Shown here in pieces: positions 26,091 through 34,443 of a stretch of DNA of 64,000 nt. The position numbers and the translations under genes were made by a program. Positions within the stretch are counted from its first letter, which is position 1. Every line of letters starts with the position of its first letter. This DNA comes from Poriferisodalis sp965231925 (GTDB taxonomy: Bacteria > Actinomycetota > Acidimicrobiia > Acidimicrobiales > Poriferisodalaceae): contig OZ246894.1 of assembly GCA_965231925.1 (NCBI GenBank), positions 1,054,001 through 1,118,000 of the forward strand, written 5' to 3'. A model generated the notes under the pieces. It had not been told where the DNA came from, ran no database searches, and worked only from the letters and a program-made list of their open reading frames with translations.

Positions 26091-26096
26091 AGTCTC
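26091..26096 (-). promoter_or_regulatory. -10-like box GAGACT (minus strand), leaderless layout
   Basis: Reads GAGACT with 6 nt before the GTG at 26084. The same hexamer and spacing occur before the gene at 31090. Confidence 0.35.
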
Positions 26097-26125
26097 GCAC
26101 CCCAGGCTGCGAGCCGCCCGAGTCT

Positions 26126-26875
26126 TCAGCGGGAGTTGGAGCTGGGGGCCGAGAGGTAGTCATCGACGATCTCGGCGGGCTCGCCGACCGCCCGGATGCG
26201 GCCCTCGTCCAGCCAGACCACCCGATCGCAGAATCGCCGGATCTCGTTCATGTTGTGGGTGACCAGCACGACCGAGCCAGCCGCTGAGCGCACGTCGTCG
26301 ATGCGCTCGGCCGCCAGCCGCCGGAACTCCTCGTCACCCACGGTCAGCGCCTCGTCGATCAACAGGATCTCGGGTATCCGCGCTGTGGCGATGGCGAAGC
26401 GCAGCCGGGCGCGCATTCCCGCGGAATACGTCCGCATCGGGCGGTCGATGGCGGCACGCAACCCGGCGAAGTCGATGATCTCGTCCATCCGGCGCTCGAC
26501 CTCGGCGCGGGTGAAACCCAGCGCCAGCCCGCCGATCAGAATGTTGCGCCGGCCTGACAATGCCGGCCGCAGCACCGACGACACGCCGAGCAGCGACGGC
26601 CGCGACCGTCCTCGGATGCTGCCCGAGCGCAGGGGCAGCAGACCGGTCATCGCAGCGAGCAGCGTCGACTTGCCCGCACCGTTCGGCCCGATCAGGCCCA
26701 GGGTCTCGTGCTCGTGCAGATTGAGTGTCACGCCCTGAACTGCTGGGATCATGCGGTACTGGCGGCGCATCCGTCCCCGGGCGAAGCCCTGCTTGAGGCC
26801 CATGGCAGGCTCTTCGAACACCCGGTAACTGACGTGGGCCTCGCGCACCTCGACCGTGACAGTCGGGTCGCTCAC
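26126..26875 (-). CDS. ABC transporter ATPase for polysaccharide export (TagH/RfbE-like)
   Basis: The ATPase subunit of an ABC-2 exporter, 249 residues. Walker A LIGPNGAGKSTLLAAM lies near residue 55, the signature TYSAGMRARLRFAIA near 150 and Walker B EILLIDEALTVGDEEF near 165. The LxxEALxVGDxxF pattern marks the O-antigen/teichoic-acid export branch. There is no C-terminal carbohydrate-binding domain, so it resembles the short TagH-like form. The GTG overlaps the stop of the permease gene by 4 nt. Confidence 0.92.
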   Translation of the reverse strand: MSDPTVTVEVREAHVSYRVFEEPAMGLKQGFARGRMRRQYRMIPAVQGVTLNLHEHETLGLIGPNGAGKSTLLAAMTGLLPLRSGSIRGRSRPSLLGVSSVLRPALSGRRNILIGGLALGFTRAEVERRMDEIIDFAGLRAAIDRPMRTYSAGMRARLRFAIATARIPEILLIDEALTVGDEEFRRLAAERIDDVRSAAGSVVLVTHNMNEIRRFCDRVVWLDEGRIRAVGEPAEIVDDYLSAPSSNSR

Positions 26876-27723
26876 GCGCCCAGCCTCTGCTCGGACCGGT
26901 GGAACACGACGAACCCCACAGCCGGCATCACGATGCACCACACCGCCAGTCCAGCCACAACCCACAGATCCACCGGCTCGCCCAGCAGGCACCAGCGGGC
27001 GCAAGTGATCACGTCGTAGATCGGGTTGAGCGCGAAGGCCCGCCGCCACGCTGTGCTCTGCACGAATGCGTCGACGCTGAAGATCACGCCCGAGCCGTAG
27101 AACAGCAGCCGGAACAGGTGCGGCAGGATCTGGCGCAGATCCGGCATCGTCGTCCCAATGCGGGCTACCAACAGCGCGACCCCGAAGTTGAAGGCGAACT
27201 GCGCCACCAGCACGGCCGGCAGGACGAACCATCGCAGCGTCGGCAGCTCGCCGGTCGCCAGCACCGCCAGCACCGCCAGCACCAGCGCAGGCACGAACGC
27301 CGCAGTCTGGCCGTTCACCGACGCTGCGGGCAGCAGGATGCGCGGGAATTGGATCGAACGGATGAGGCCCAGGTTCTGGGTGATCGAGCCGGACGCTTCC
27401 AGCGTGACGCGTTGGGTCAGATGGAACAGCACGACGCCGACGATGAGGTAGCCCAGAAAGTTGTCGACCCCGCGTTTCGTATCGATGATCACGCCGAACA
27501 CCAGGAAGTACACGCCGACCAGCAGCGCCGGATTCACCAGGTGCCAGAGCTGACCCAGCGTGGTGTCCATGTTCTGGGCCCGCAGATCCTGTGCGGGCAC
27601 CACGATGGCGAACTCACGCCGTCGCCACGCTTCGCGCAAGTAGCTCAGCGTCGACGGCCGTGATGTCAAGTCGATGAGCGGTCTCACCGTTGCATCGCCG
27701 GCACCGGAGCCGTCGGCGTCCAT
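26872..27723 (-). CDS. ABC-2 type permease for polysaccharide export
   Basis: The membrane subunit paired with the ATPase, 283 residues. About six hydrophobic segments follow an amphipathic N-terminus (REFAIVVPAQDLRAQNMDTTLGQLW). The segment LGQLWHLVNPALLVGVYFLVFGVII is characteristic of TagG/Wzm-type permeases. The start is taken as the ATG at 27723, just 7 nt after a TAGGAT box; an in-frame ATG lies at 27732. With the nearby glycosyltransferase it probably exports a cell-surface glycan. The copy-1 dispersed repeat lies directly upstream. Confidence 0.9.
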   Translation of the reverse strand: MDADGSGAGDATVRPLIDLTSRPSTLSYLREAWRRREFAIVVPAQDLRAQNMDTTLGQLWHLVNPALLVGVYFLVFGVIIDTKRGVDNFLGYLIVGVVLFHLTQRVTLEASGSITQNLGLIRSIQFPRILLPAASVNGQTAAFVPALVLAVLAVLATGELPTLRWFVLPAVLVAQFAFNFGVALLVARIGTTMPDLRQILPHLFRLLFYGSGVIFSVDAFVQSTAWRRAFALNPIYDVITCARWCLLGEPVDLWVVAGLAVWCIVMPAVGFVVFHRSEQRLGA

Positions 27724-27730
27724 GCCGGTC

Positions 27731-27736
27731 ATCCTA
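27731..27736 (-). promoter_or_regulatory. -10 box TAGGAT (minus strand), leaderless layout
   Basis: Reads TAGGAT with 7 nt before the ATG at 27723. It drives the two-gene ABC export unit. Confidence 0.45.
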
Positions 27737-27747
27737 CGAAGGCGCCC

Positions 27748-27855
27748 GAGGCTGAGCCGTAAGGCGAAGCCGTGGCCCGAGCGGCCCGTGAGCGAAGCGA
27801 ACAAGAGCGGGAAACAATTCTCGTAACGACGAGAAGGTTCCCCAATCCGCGCGTC
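27748..27855 (+). repeat. Dispersed repeat, copy 1
   Basis: Begins GAGGCTGAGCCG and contains the core GGCCCGAGCGGCCCGTGAGC followed by GAAGCGAACAAGAGCGGGAA. It shares 58 consecutive bases with copy 2 (31986-32095) and looser similarity beyond that. It lies in the divergent gap between the ABC permease and glycosyltransferase genes and stays open in frame with the latter. Confidence 0.85.
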
Positions 27856-27930
27856 CGCGGATGGCCCCCGTTGCAGGGCGGGGCAGTCAGCAGGGGCATA
27901 CTCACGCCGCTGAGTGATGTCCGGCGACGG

Positions 27931-30900
27931 ATGTCTGACCGCAACGGACCGCCCTTGTTCACGCTGCCTTCACACCGTCCCACGCCGCCGCCCGCCGACG
28001 TGCGGGGCAACGACTGGCGCTCGCTGGGGGTGGCCCCGCTGGACGTGTTCGAGCCGCTGCTGCCGGTGACGGTGGTCGTCCCCTATTACGAGGCGCCGAA
28101 GGCGCTCGCGGTGACGCTGGCCGGACTCGAGCGCCAGACCTACCCCCTGGACCTCTTCGAGGTCATCGTGGTGGACGACGGGTCCGATCCGCCCCTCGAC
28201 TTAACTGCGCTTGAGCTTCGAGCCCCCGACGCAGCGGGTCCGAGCCGGTTGAGCCTGCGAGTGGTCCACCAGGAAGATCTCGGCTTCGGCCTGGCACGGG
28301 CTCGCAACAACGGCGCCCGTGCCGCGCAGGGCGATGTGCTGGTCTTCCTCGACTGCGACATGGTCCCCGAGGCCGACTGGCTCGCCGCCCACGCCCGCTG
28401 GCACCACGCCGCCAGCGACTTGCTCACGCTGGGATTCCGCCGCCACGTCGAAGTGGACGGCATCGGGGCGCCCGACGTGCGCGACCGGCCCGGCACGCTC
28501 GCCGATCTCTTCTCCGGTCGGCCGATTCAGCACCCCGAGTGGATCGAGCGCCGGATGGAGGTGACCGACGACCTCGCCTCGGATGCCGACGACGTGTTCC
28601 GGGTGGTCACCGGCGGCAACTTCGCGGTGTCGAAGAAGCTCTTTGAGTCCGCAGGGAGCTTCGACGAGTCGTTCACGCAATGGGGCTCGGAGGACATCGA
28701 GTTCGGCTGGCGTGCTTACGCGTTGGGGGCGGTGCTGGTGCCCGAACGCGCTGCGCTGTGCTGGCACCAAGGCGCTGGAGCGGTGCTCAGCGAGGATGAA
28801 ACGATCAGTCTCACCCAGCAGCGCGACAAGCTCTCGCACCTCATCCCAGACCGTCGGCTGCGCACCTCACCCCCGGGCCGCTCCTACACAATCCCGCAGT
28901 TCGTGGTGACGGTCGAGCCCGGGCACAACGACGAAACCGACGTGCTCGACACCGTCGAACAGGTGCTGGCAAGCGACATTCACGACCTGGTCGTGTGGGT
29001 CGACGAGCGGCCCGGCGAGGCGTTCGAACGACTCCGCCGCCTGCTCGACCCCGACCCGCGTGTCAGCGTGGGCGATGCCGGCGGTGCAGCCCTCGCACAC
29101 CCCGCAGCGGCCTTTCACGTGCGGGTGCCTGCTGGCGCCCAGGTCCGCCCCCGGATGCTCGGCCGTCTCCAGAACCAGCTCGGCACCGCGGCCGCCGGCG
29201 AGTCGGACCTGGCCTCAGGTCACCGGGTCGGCATCACCCGCGGCTGGGCCATCCACCGTGCCCGCCGCTCAGGCCGCACAGTGGCCGAATTCGGCACTGT
29301 CATCGAACTGGACGTCGACAGCCTCCTCGTCACCCAAGAGGCCAAGCCCCAGGGCTGGCTTGCCGGCAAGCTGCACGGTCCCGCCAGGCGATTCCTGCGG
29401 CTGTGGGCCCGTACGCGCCGGCACCTGGCGACGCTGGGCGCCGGACTGCGTCGAATTCGCCACCCGAAGGACTTTGCCTCTTTCGCCGGCACCGTGCTTC
29501 GCGCCATCGGCTGGCGGCTGCGGAACCTTCGCTGGATTGGACGCGGCATCCGCTGGCGAGTTCGCCGGCTGCGTTTCACGCTGCGTCGCGTGCGCAGGCA
29601 ATGGCCCCGTCGCGCGCGCAAGGCGATCAGGATCTGGCTGGGACTGCAGGCCCGCAGTCAGCGCTACGTCCAACGCCTGGCGCGCTACCCGCTCGGCGCC
29701 AACTTCTCCGCAGCCGGTCGTACCGCATCGTCAGTGCTCGCCGCCTCCACCCGAGTGGCGCCTCACGTCGGCGACGGCGGCGACCACCATGTCGACGTGC
29801 TGCTGGCTGACTCGGACCGCGTGGCGCAGGCGGCTCTGCGCACCAGCACGCTCGAACGTCCGCCGGTGGTCGCGGTGCTTGCCGAGCTGCCGGACCAGGC
29901 CAGCGTGCAGGCCTTCAACCCAGAGGCGGTCAACCCGGTCGGCTGGTCCGCTGAGTGCGAGCCCGAGAGCGCCGCGCTGCGCTCGGTCCTGTCGCCCGAA
30001 CGCGGATCGGTGTTCAGCCTGCAGATCGGCGGCGAGCTGCTCAGCGAGCTGCGTTCCCGCCATCACGTAGTCGACCGGGCTGCCGATCATCGCCATCACA
30101 CCGAACGGGCAGGTGCGCTGGCGGCGCTGGCCGCAGCCGGCGTGCTGGTGCACATCGACGCGCCGGACCCGGCGCTCGCAGCGACGCTCGGGCCGGAGCT
30201 GCACGACCTGATGGCGTCGGGCGAGGTCGTCGATGCCGACGCCCACCGCCGCGAGCAGCTCAGCATCGAGATGCGTCGCTGCGCGCTGCGTGACCACTCG
30301 CTGCGCAGCCGGGCCCGCCAGATCCTTGCGTCGACCGGTGTCAGCGCTCAGCCGCCCGAAGTGTCGATCCTGGCCCCGACACGGCGGCCGGACCGCGTGG
30401 CCGATGTCATCACGACTGTCGCCCGCCAGACCTACCCCTGCATCGAGCTCGTGCTCGCCCTGCACGGCGACGGCTTCGACAGTGATGTCGAGATCCAAGC
30501 CCTGGCCGGCGACCTCGGCCACTCCCTGCAGATCGTCCGCGTCGACGGCGCGCAGACTCTCGGCGGGGTGCTGCGAGCTGCTGCGGAAGCGGCCGGCGGG
30601 TCGTTGGTCACCAAGATGGACGACGACGACTACTACGGCGCCGAGCACATCGGTGACCTGGTGCTCGCCCACGAGTACTCCGGCGCCGAGCTGATCGGCA
30701 AGTCCGCCGAGTACGTGTACCTCGAACGGCTCGACACGACCGTGCGCGACCAGAACCGCCAGAAGTTCTCCGAGCGCTACATCCCGTTCGTTGGGGTCTC
30801 GGGCGGCGTGCTCATGATCTCAAGGCACGATCTCGAAGCCGCCGGCGGCTGGCGACGCGTGCCGCGCCGGGTCGACATCGCCCTGGCCCACGACGTCACG

Positions 30901-31062
30901 CTGGCCGGCGGTCGCATCTACTGGACCCACGGCGCCGGCTACCTGCGAGTGCGCCACGGCGACGAGCACACCTGGAACGTCGAGGACAGCCACTTCCTGG
31001 GACGGGCCAGCGAGGTGCGCGACGGCTGCGACTTGCGCTTCGCCGGTGTCGAAGAGGCCTGA
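27931..31062 (+). CDS. Large two-domain glycosyltransferase (two GT2/GT-A modules)
   Basis: 1,043 residues. Residues ~45-300 form a GT-A domain: VTVVVPYYEA, VVDDGSDPP, VFLDCDMVPEADW (DxD), GGNFAVSKKLF and WGSEDIEFGWRA. Residues ~480-590 are extremely Arg-rich and helical (RRFLRLWARTRRHL, RIWLGLQARSQRYV), probably binding the membrane surface or an acidic polymer. Residues ~810-1035 form a second GT2-like domain with VSILAPTRRPDR, TKMDDDDYYGAEH and FVGVSGGVLMISR. It likely builds the glycan exported by the neighbouring ABC system. The start is the ATG of MSDRNGPP; the frame is open further upstream through the dispersed repeat. Confidence 0.85.
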   Translation: MSDRNGPPLFTLPSHRPTPPPADVRGNDWRSLGVAPLDVFEPLLPVTVVVPYYEAPKALAVTLAGLERQTYPLDLFEVIVVDDGSDPPLDLTALELRAPDAAGPSRLSLRVVHQEDLGFGLARARNNGARAAQGDVLVFLDCDMVPEADWLAAHARWHHAASDLLTLGFRRHVEVDGIGAPDVRDRPGTLADLFSGRPIQHPEWIERRMEVTDDLASDADDVFRVVTGGNFAVSKKLFESAGSFDESFTQWGSEDIEFGWRAYALGAVLVPERAALCWHQGAGAVLSEDETISLTQQRDKLSHLIPDRRLRTSPPGRSYTIPQFVVTVEPGHNDETDVLDTVEQVLASDIHDLVVWVDERPGEAFERLRRLLDPDPRVSVGDAGGAALAHPAAAFHVRVPAGAQVRPRMLGRLQNQLGTAAAGESDLASGHRVGITRGWAIHRARRSGRTVAEFGTVIELDVDSLLVTQEAKPQGWLAGKLHGPARRFLRLWARTRRHLATLGAGLRRIRHPKDFASFAGTVLRAIGWRLRNLRWIGRGIRWRVRRLRFTLRRVRRQWPRRARKAIRIWLGLQARSQRYVQRLARYPLGANFSAAGRTASSVLAASTRVAPHVGDGGDHHVDVLLADSDRVAQAALRTSTLERPPVVAVLAELPDQASVQAFNPEAVNPVGWSAECEPESAALRSVLSPERGSVFSLQIGGELLSELRSRHHVVDRAADHRHHTERAGALAALAAAGVLVHIDAPDPALAATLGPELHDLMASGEVVDADAHRREQLSIEMRRCALRDHSLRSRARQILASTGVSAQPPEVSILAPTRRPDRVADVITTVARQTYPCIELVLALHGDGFDSDVEIQALAGDLGHSLQIVRVDGAQTLGGVLRAAAEAAGGSLVTKMDDDDYYGAEHIGDLVLAHEYSGAELIGKSAEYVYLERLDTTVRDQNRQKFSERYIPFVGVSGGVLMISRHDLEAAGGWRRVPRRVDIALAHDVTLAGGRIYWTHGAGYLRVRHGDEHTWNVEDSHFLGRASEVRDGCDLRFAGVEEA

Positions 31063-31077
31063 GCGCTTCCATCCTGC

Positions 31078-31083
31078 GAGACT
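31078..31083 (+). promoter_or_regulatory. -10-like box GAGACT, leaderless layout
   Basis: GAGACT with 6 nt before the ATG at 31090. Confidence 0.35.
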
Positions 31084-31089
31084 GGTGTC

Positions 31090-32001
31090 ATGAGCGGAAC
31101 CTTGGACCTCACGGCGAACGAAACTGAGCTTCAGCGCTATCTCGACGAAGTGGAAGAGAACGGCTACTGCATCGTCGAGAACGCCATCGAACCTGAATTG
31201 GTCAGCGAGATCCGCGAGACCGTCGCGCGGGTCGAAGACGAGCTGAACGTCGAACCGAAGGGAAACCGCATCGAGGGGTTCGCCACCAAGCGCATGTACA
31301 ACCTGCTGCACAAGGACCGCTCGTTCTGGAAGCTGCCGATCCACCGCAATGTGCTGCCGTTCCCGCAGAAGCTGATGGAGCCGGGGGCGATCCTGTCGGG
31401 CACCACGTGCATGCACATCGGTCCCGGCGAGGTGCACCAGGGCCTGCACTCCGACGACGGCCTCGTGGATCAGATCGACGTGCCGCGGCCCCGCCCGCCT
31501 TTCATGGTCACGACCATCTGGGCGTTCACTGACTTCACCGACTCCAACGGCGCCACCCGCCTGGTGCCCGGCTCGCATCGCTTCGACCACGAGCCCCAGC
31601 CGGGCGAGAAGCCCGAGTACATCGCCGCCGAGATGGGGGCTGGCTCAGTGCTGGTGGTGAACGGCGGCACCTGGCACTGTGGCGGCGCCAACACCTCCGA
31701 AGACGACTGGCGCCTGGGAATCAGCGTGCAGTACTGCCGGGGCTGGATGCGTCAGCAGCAGAATCAGTACTACAGCCTCGCGCCCGATGACGTCCGCGAC
31801 ATGCCCGAGGAGCTGGCAGCCCTGTGCGGGTTCAGCCTGTACCGGGGGATCATGGGCCATGTCGACGGCGCCAGCCCCGGTCGGCACCTGGGCGCCGAGC
31901 GCCTCGCCGAGACCGCGTACGCGGCTCGGATCAAGGCCATCGACGACGGCGAGGAAGTCGGCGGCATCGGCACCGCCGAACCGGAGAGGCTGAGCCGATA
32001 G
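31090..32001 (+). CDS. Phytanoyl-CoA dioxygenase family protein
   Basis: A 2-oxoglutarate/Fe(II) oxygenase of 303 residues. EVHQGLHSDDGLVD gives the His-x-Asp iron ligands; the second His lies in NGGTWHCGGANTSEDDWRLGISVQYC together with the 2-oxoglutarate Arg. NGATRLVPGSHRF is the typical PhyH loop. The substrate is unknown. The last residues (PERLSR) and the stop codon lie inside dispersed-repeat copy 2, so the repeat has replaced or extended the original C-terminus. Confidence 0.9.
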   Translation: MSGTLDLTANETELQRYLDEVEENGYCIVENAIEPELVSEIRETVARVEDELNVEPKGNRIEGFATKRMYNLLHKDRSFWKLPIHRNVLPFPQKLMEPGAILSGTTCMHIGPGEVHQGLHSDDGLVDQIDVPRPRPPFMVTTIWAFTDFTDSNGATRLVPGSHRFDHEPQPGEKPEYIAAEMGAGSVLVVNGGTWHCGGANTSEDDWRLGISVQYCRGWMRQQQNQYYSLAPDDVRDMPEELAALCGFSLYRGIMGHVDGASPGRHLGAERLAETAYAARIKAIDDGEEVGGIGTAEPERLSR

Positions 32002-32095
32002 GCGAAGCCGTGGCCCGAGCGGCCCGTGAGCGAAGCGAACAAGAGCGGGAAACAATTGGCGGTTCGACGAGAAGGCCCAACGATCCACGCGTTCC
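31986..32095 (+). repeat. Dispersed repeat, copy 2
   Basis: Almost identical to copy 1 over its first 76 bases (74 match), including 58 consecutive identical bases. It overlaps the 3' end and stop codon of the PhyH-family gene. Confidence 0.87.
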
Positions 32096-32205
32096 CTGAG
32101 ACAGCGCAGCCGACTGAGACGGCTCCAGACCCCGTCACGAGCCGCTGCGCCGCGCGACACTGATCCGGTTCACAACGCCGAGAGGCTGAACCAGGAGCAC
32201 GGGGC

Positions 32206-32982
32206 ATGGAACTGCGCGATCGAGTAGCGATCATCACCGGGGGAGGCGGCGGCATCGGTTCCGCTACCGCTCGCCATTGGCTGGCGCAGGGCGCCCGCCA
32301 TGTGGTCGTCGCCGACTACAACGCTGATGCTGCTGGCGCAGTGGCAGCCGAACTCGGCTGCGAAGGCGTCGGGTTGGACGTCACCGACGAGGCCGCCGTC
32401 ACAAGCCTCGTAGAGCAAACGCTCGATGCACACGGCCCGATCGACGTGTTCTTCTCCAATGCAGGCGCTGGCGCCGAAGGCGGGGTGGTCGCGTCAAACG
32501 ACGCATGGCAGTCCCAGTGGGAGCTGCACGTCATGAGCCACGTGTACGCAGCTCGTGCAGTGCTGCCCTCGATGCTTGCCCGAGGCGAGGGCTACCTGGT
32601 CCACACCGCCAGCGCAGCCGGTTTGCTGGCTGCGATGGGCTCGGCGCCGTACTCGGTCACCAAGGCTGCCTGCATCAAGCTGGCCGAGATGGAAGCAATC
32701 CTCCACGGCGACGACGGCATCCGTGTGTCGGTGCTGTGCCCCCAAGGCGTCAACACGGCCATGGCCCCGCAGCGACTCGCCGACGGCGGCACCGACGGCA
32801 TCGTCGAGCCCGAGTTCGTCGCCGAAGTCATCACCGAGGCCATGGCCGAAGAGCGATTCCTCATCCTGTCCCACCCAGAGGCCCAGACCTACGTAGAACG
32901 CAAAGCCTCCGACCCAGACCGCTGGCTCCGAGGAATGCGCCGCCTCCGCCAACGCTCCCTCAACCTGGAACAACCCGCCTAG
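32206..32982 (+). CDS. Short-chain dehydrogenase/reductase
   Basis: A classical SDR of 258 residues. The cofactor motif ITGGGGGIGSATA lies near residue 10 and DYNADAAG follows strand 2, with Asp pointing to NAD(H). SNAGAG replaces the usual NNAG, and the active site is TASAAGLL followed by YSVTKAACIKLAE. The start is the ATG after a CAGGAGCACGGGGC site. The substrate is unknown. The gene is followed by a long inverted repeat. Confidence 0.9.
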   Translation: MELRDRVAIITGGGGGIGSATARHWLAQGARHVVVADYNADAAGAVAAELGCEGVGLDVTDEAAVTSLVEQTLDAHGPIDVFFSNAGAGAEGGVVASNDAWQSQWELHVMSHVYAARAVLPSMLARGEGYLVHTASAAGLLAAMGSAPYSVTKAACIKLAEMEAILHGDDGIRVSVLCPQGVNTAMAPQRLADGGTDGIVEPEFVAEVITEAMAEERFLILSHPEAQTYVERKASDPDRWLRGMRRLRQRSLNLEQPA

Positions 32983-33014
32983 CACTTGAACCGATTGACA
33001 CAGATGCCATAGCA

Positions 33015-33087
33015 GCGGAGGCGGCAGGAGACTCTGCGACGTTGCGACCTGCCGGATCGCTGGAGCAGAGGGTCCTGCCGCCTCCGC
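33015..33087. repeat. Imperfect 23-bp inverted repeat (large hairpin)
   Basis: The arms 33015-33037 and 33065-33087 pair at 21 of 23 positions, starting with 15 perfect pairs (GCGGAGGCGGCAGGA), around a 27-nt loop. It lies after the SDR stop and ends 40 nt before the -10 box of the GrdB-like gene. It may be a terminator or the remnant of a small mobile repeat. Confidence 0.8.
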
Positions 33088-33126
33088 AGCGGGCGCACCT
33101 CCCGAGCAAGGCATTGTCGCAAGTCC

Positions 33127-33132
33127 TAGCGT
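33127..33132 (+). promoter_or_regulatory. -10 box TAGCGT, leaderless layout
   Basis: TAGCGT with 7 nt before the ATG at 33140. Confidence 0.5.
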
Positions 33133-33139
33133 TGCCGCC

Positions 33140-34285
33140 ATGGCTGATTCCGATGTCAAGGCACTGACCGGCGGGCTCGAGATGCCCGACTTCGAGACGA
33201 CCGCGTTCGCGACGCCCCCACCGTTGGCTGAGGCCACGGTCGCGATCGTGACCTCGGCGTCGCTGCACCATCCCGACCAGGACGACTTCGCACCGATGGA
33301 CACCGGCTACCGCGTGCTTGACGGCAGCCGTCGCGACTACATGTGCGGCCACTGGAGCCCCAACTTCGACGCCACCGGCATCGCGCTCGACCTCAACACG
33401 GTGTTCCCGATCGACCGTCTCGATGAGCTCGCAGCCGACGGCACGATCGGCAAGGTTTCCGACATCCACCTGTCCTATGCGGGCAACCAGTTCGACCTCT
33501 CGGCGGTCCGGATGGACTCCGGGCCTGCGGGCGCAAAGTTCCTCCGCGACCAGGAGGTGGACGTCGCTCTGTTCACCCCTGTCTGACCGTTGTGCACGCG
33601 TACCGTGAGTACGCTCGCCCACGTCTTCGAGGAAGCCGGAATCGCCACGGTGGCGCTGGGCTCCATCGGCGCCCACATCCAGGGCACCGCCCCGCCGCGT
33701 GGGCTCTGGTGCGAATTCCCGCTGGGCCGCCCGCTCGGCAAGCCCAACGACGCCGATTTCCAGCACCGGGTCCTCGCCCACGCCTTCGGGCTGCTGCGCT
33801 CGTCCGAACCGGTCGTGGAGAAGTTCGCCGAGTCAATCACCGACGACGGCACCGAGACCATGTCGTGCGAGCTGCCGCCCCGCCACGATCCCAGCCTGCA
33901 TCCCGCAGTGGACGAGGCCCAAGGGCTGCGCCCGGCCTACGACCGGGCAGTGGCCAAGCTCGGCAACAGGACAGGCGCAGGCCGCACCGTCAGCGCGGAC
34001 GACATTCCCGCAGCGGTGCAGTCGTTCATCAATGTTGCCGAGGGCACCCCATGGAAGGAAGCCGGCATTCCGGGCATTCCCGCGCGTGTGGCCCAGGACA
34101 TCCGCGGCTACTACGAGACGGCTGCACTGGCACTCGCCGAGCACGCACCCGCCGCGTGGGCCGGCGCCCGGTGGTTCTTCACCTCGACGGAAGCCGGCCG
34201 CGCCATCCTGGCTGCCCGCAAGTCCATGGCCGATGCCGGCGAGAAGCACCCCATCTGGTTCTACATCACGCCCGGCGACATGTAG
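33140..34285 (+). CDS. GrdB-like (glycine/sarcosine/betaine/proline reductase B family) protein with in-frame UGA, candidate selenoprotein
   Basis: One reading frame of 382 codons with a single internal TGA at codon 149 (33584-33586). Before the TGA stand ATVAIVTSASLHHPDQ, NTVFPIDRLDEL and VDVALFTPV; directly after it follow PLCTRTVSTLAHVFEEAGIATV and CEFPLGRPLGKPNDADFQHRV. Both halves belong to the same family, and the TGA falls exactly where selenoprotein B members carry Sec in a UxxC motif (here U-P-L-C). A SECIS-like hairpin follows. In Gly/Pro reductases this residue attacks the substrate. The aerobic relatives' role is unknown. The alternative is a nonsense mutation of a Cys codon. Read without recoding it would make a useless 148-residue fragment. 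Confidence 0.8.
33598..33614 (+). promoter_or_regulatory. Candidate bacterial SECIS hairpin
   Basis: GCGTAC-CGTGA-GTACGC forms a perfect 6-bp stem with a 5-nt loop. The loop begins 17 nt after the UGA and has G as its second base, both within the known bacterial SECIS pattern (loop about 16-37 nt from UGA, G among the first two loop bases). Confidence 0.6.
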
Positions 34286-34443
34286 CGATGTGACCGCAGC
34301 CGACCGCTGCGGCGCTCGTATCACCCCAGAGCCTTCCCCGTGACTTCGCCTGCCGCTCCACCGTCTGACGCAGCGGCATGCTTGGCGTCGCGCCAGTGCG
34401 CGGCTGGCGCAGCTCCGATGGCTGTCCACGCCCCGGTCGACGC

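Noticed and set aside
33590..34285. A separate gene starting at a TTG just after the TGA of the GrdB-like gene
   Set aside because: It is in the same frame, has no ribosome-binding site, and would start inside the UxxC motif of one continuous family domain. Treated as one gene with a recoded UGA.
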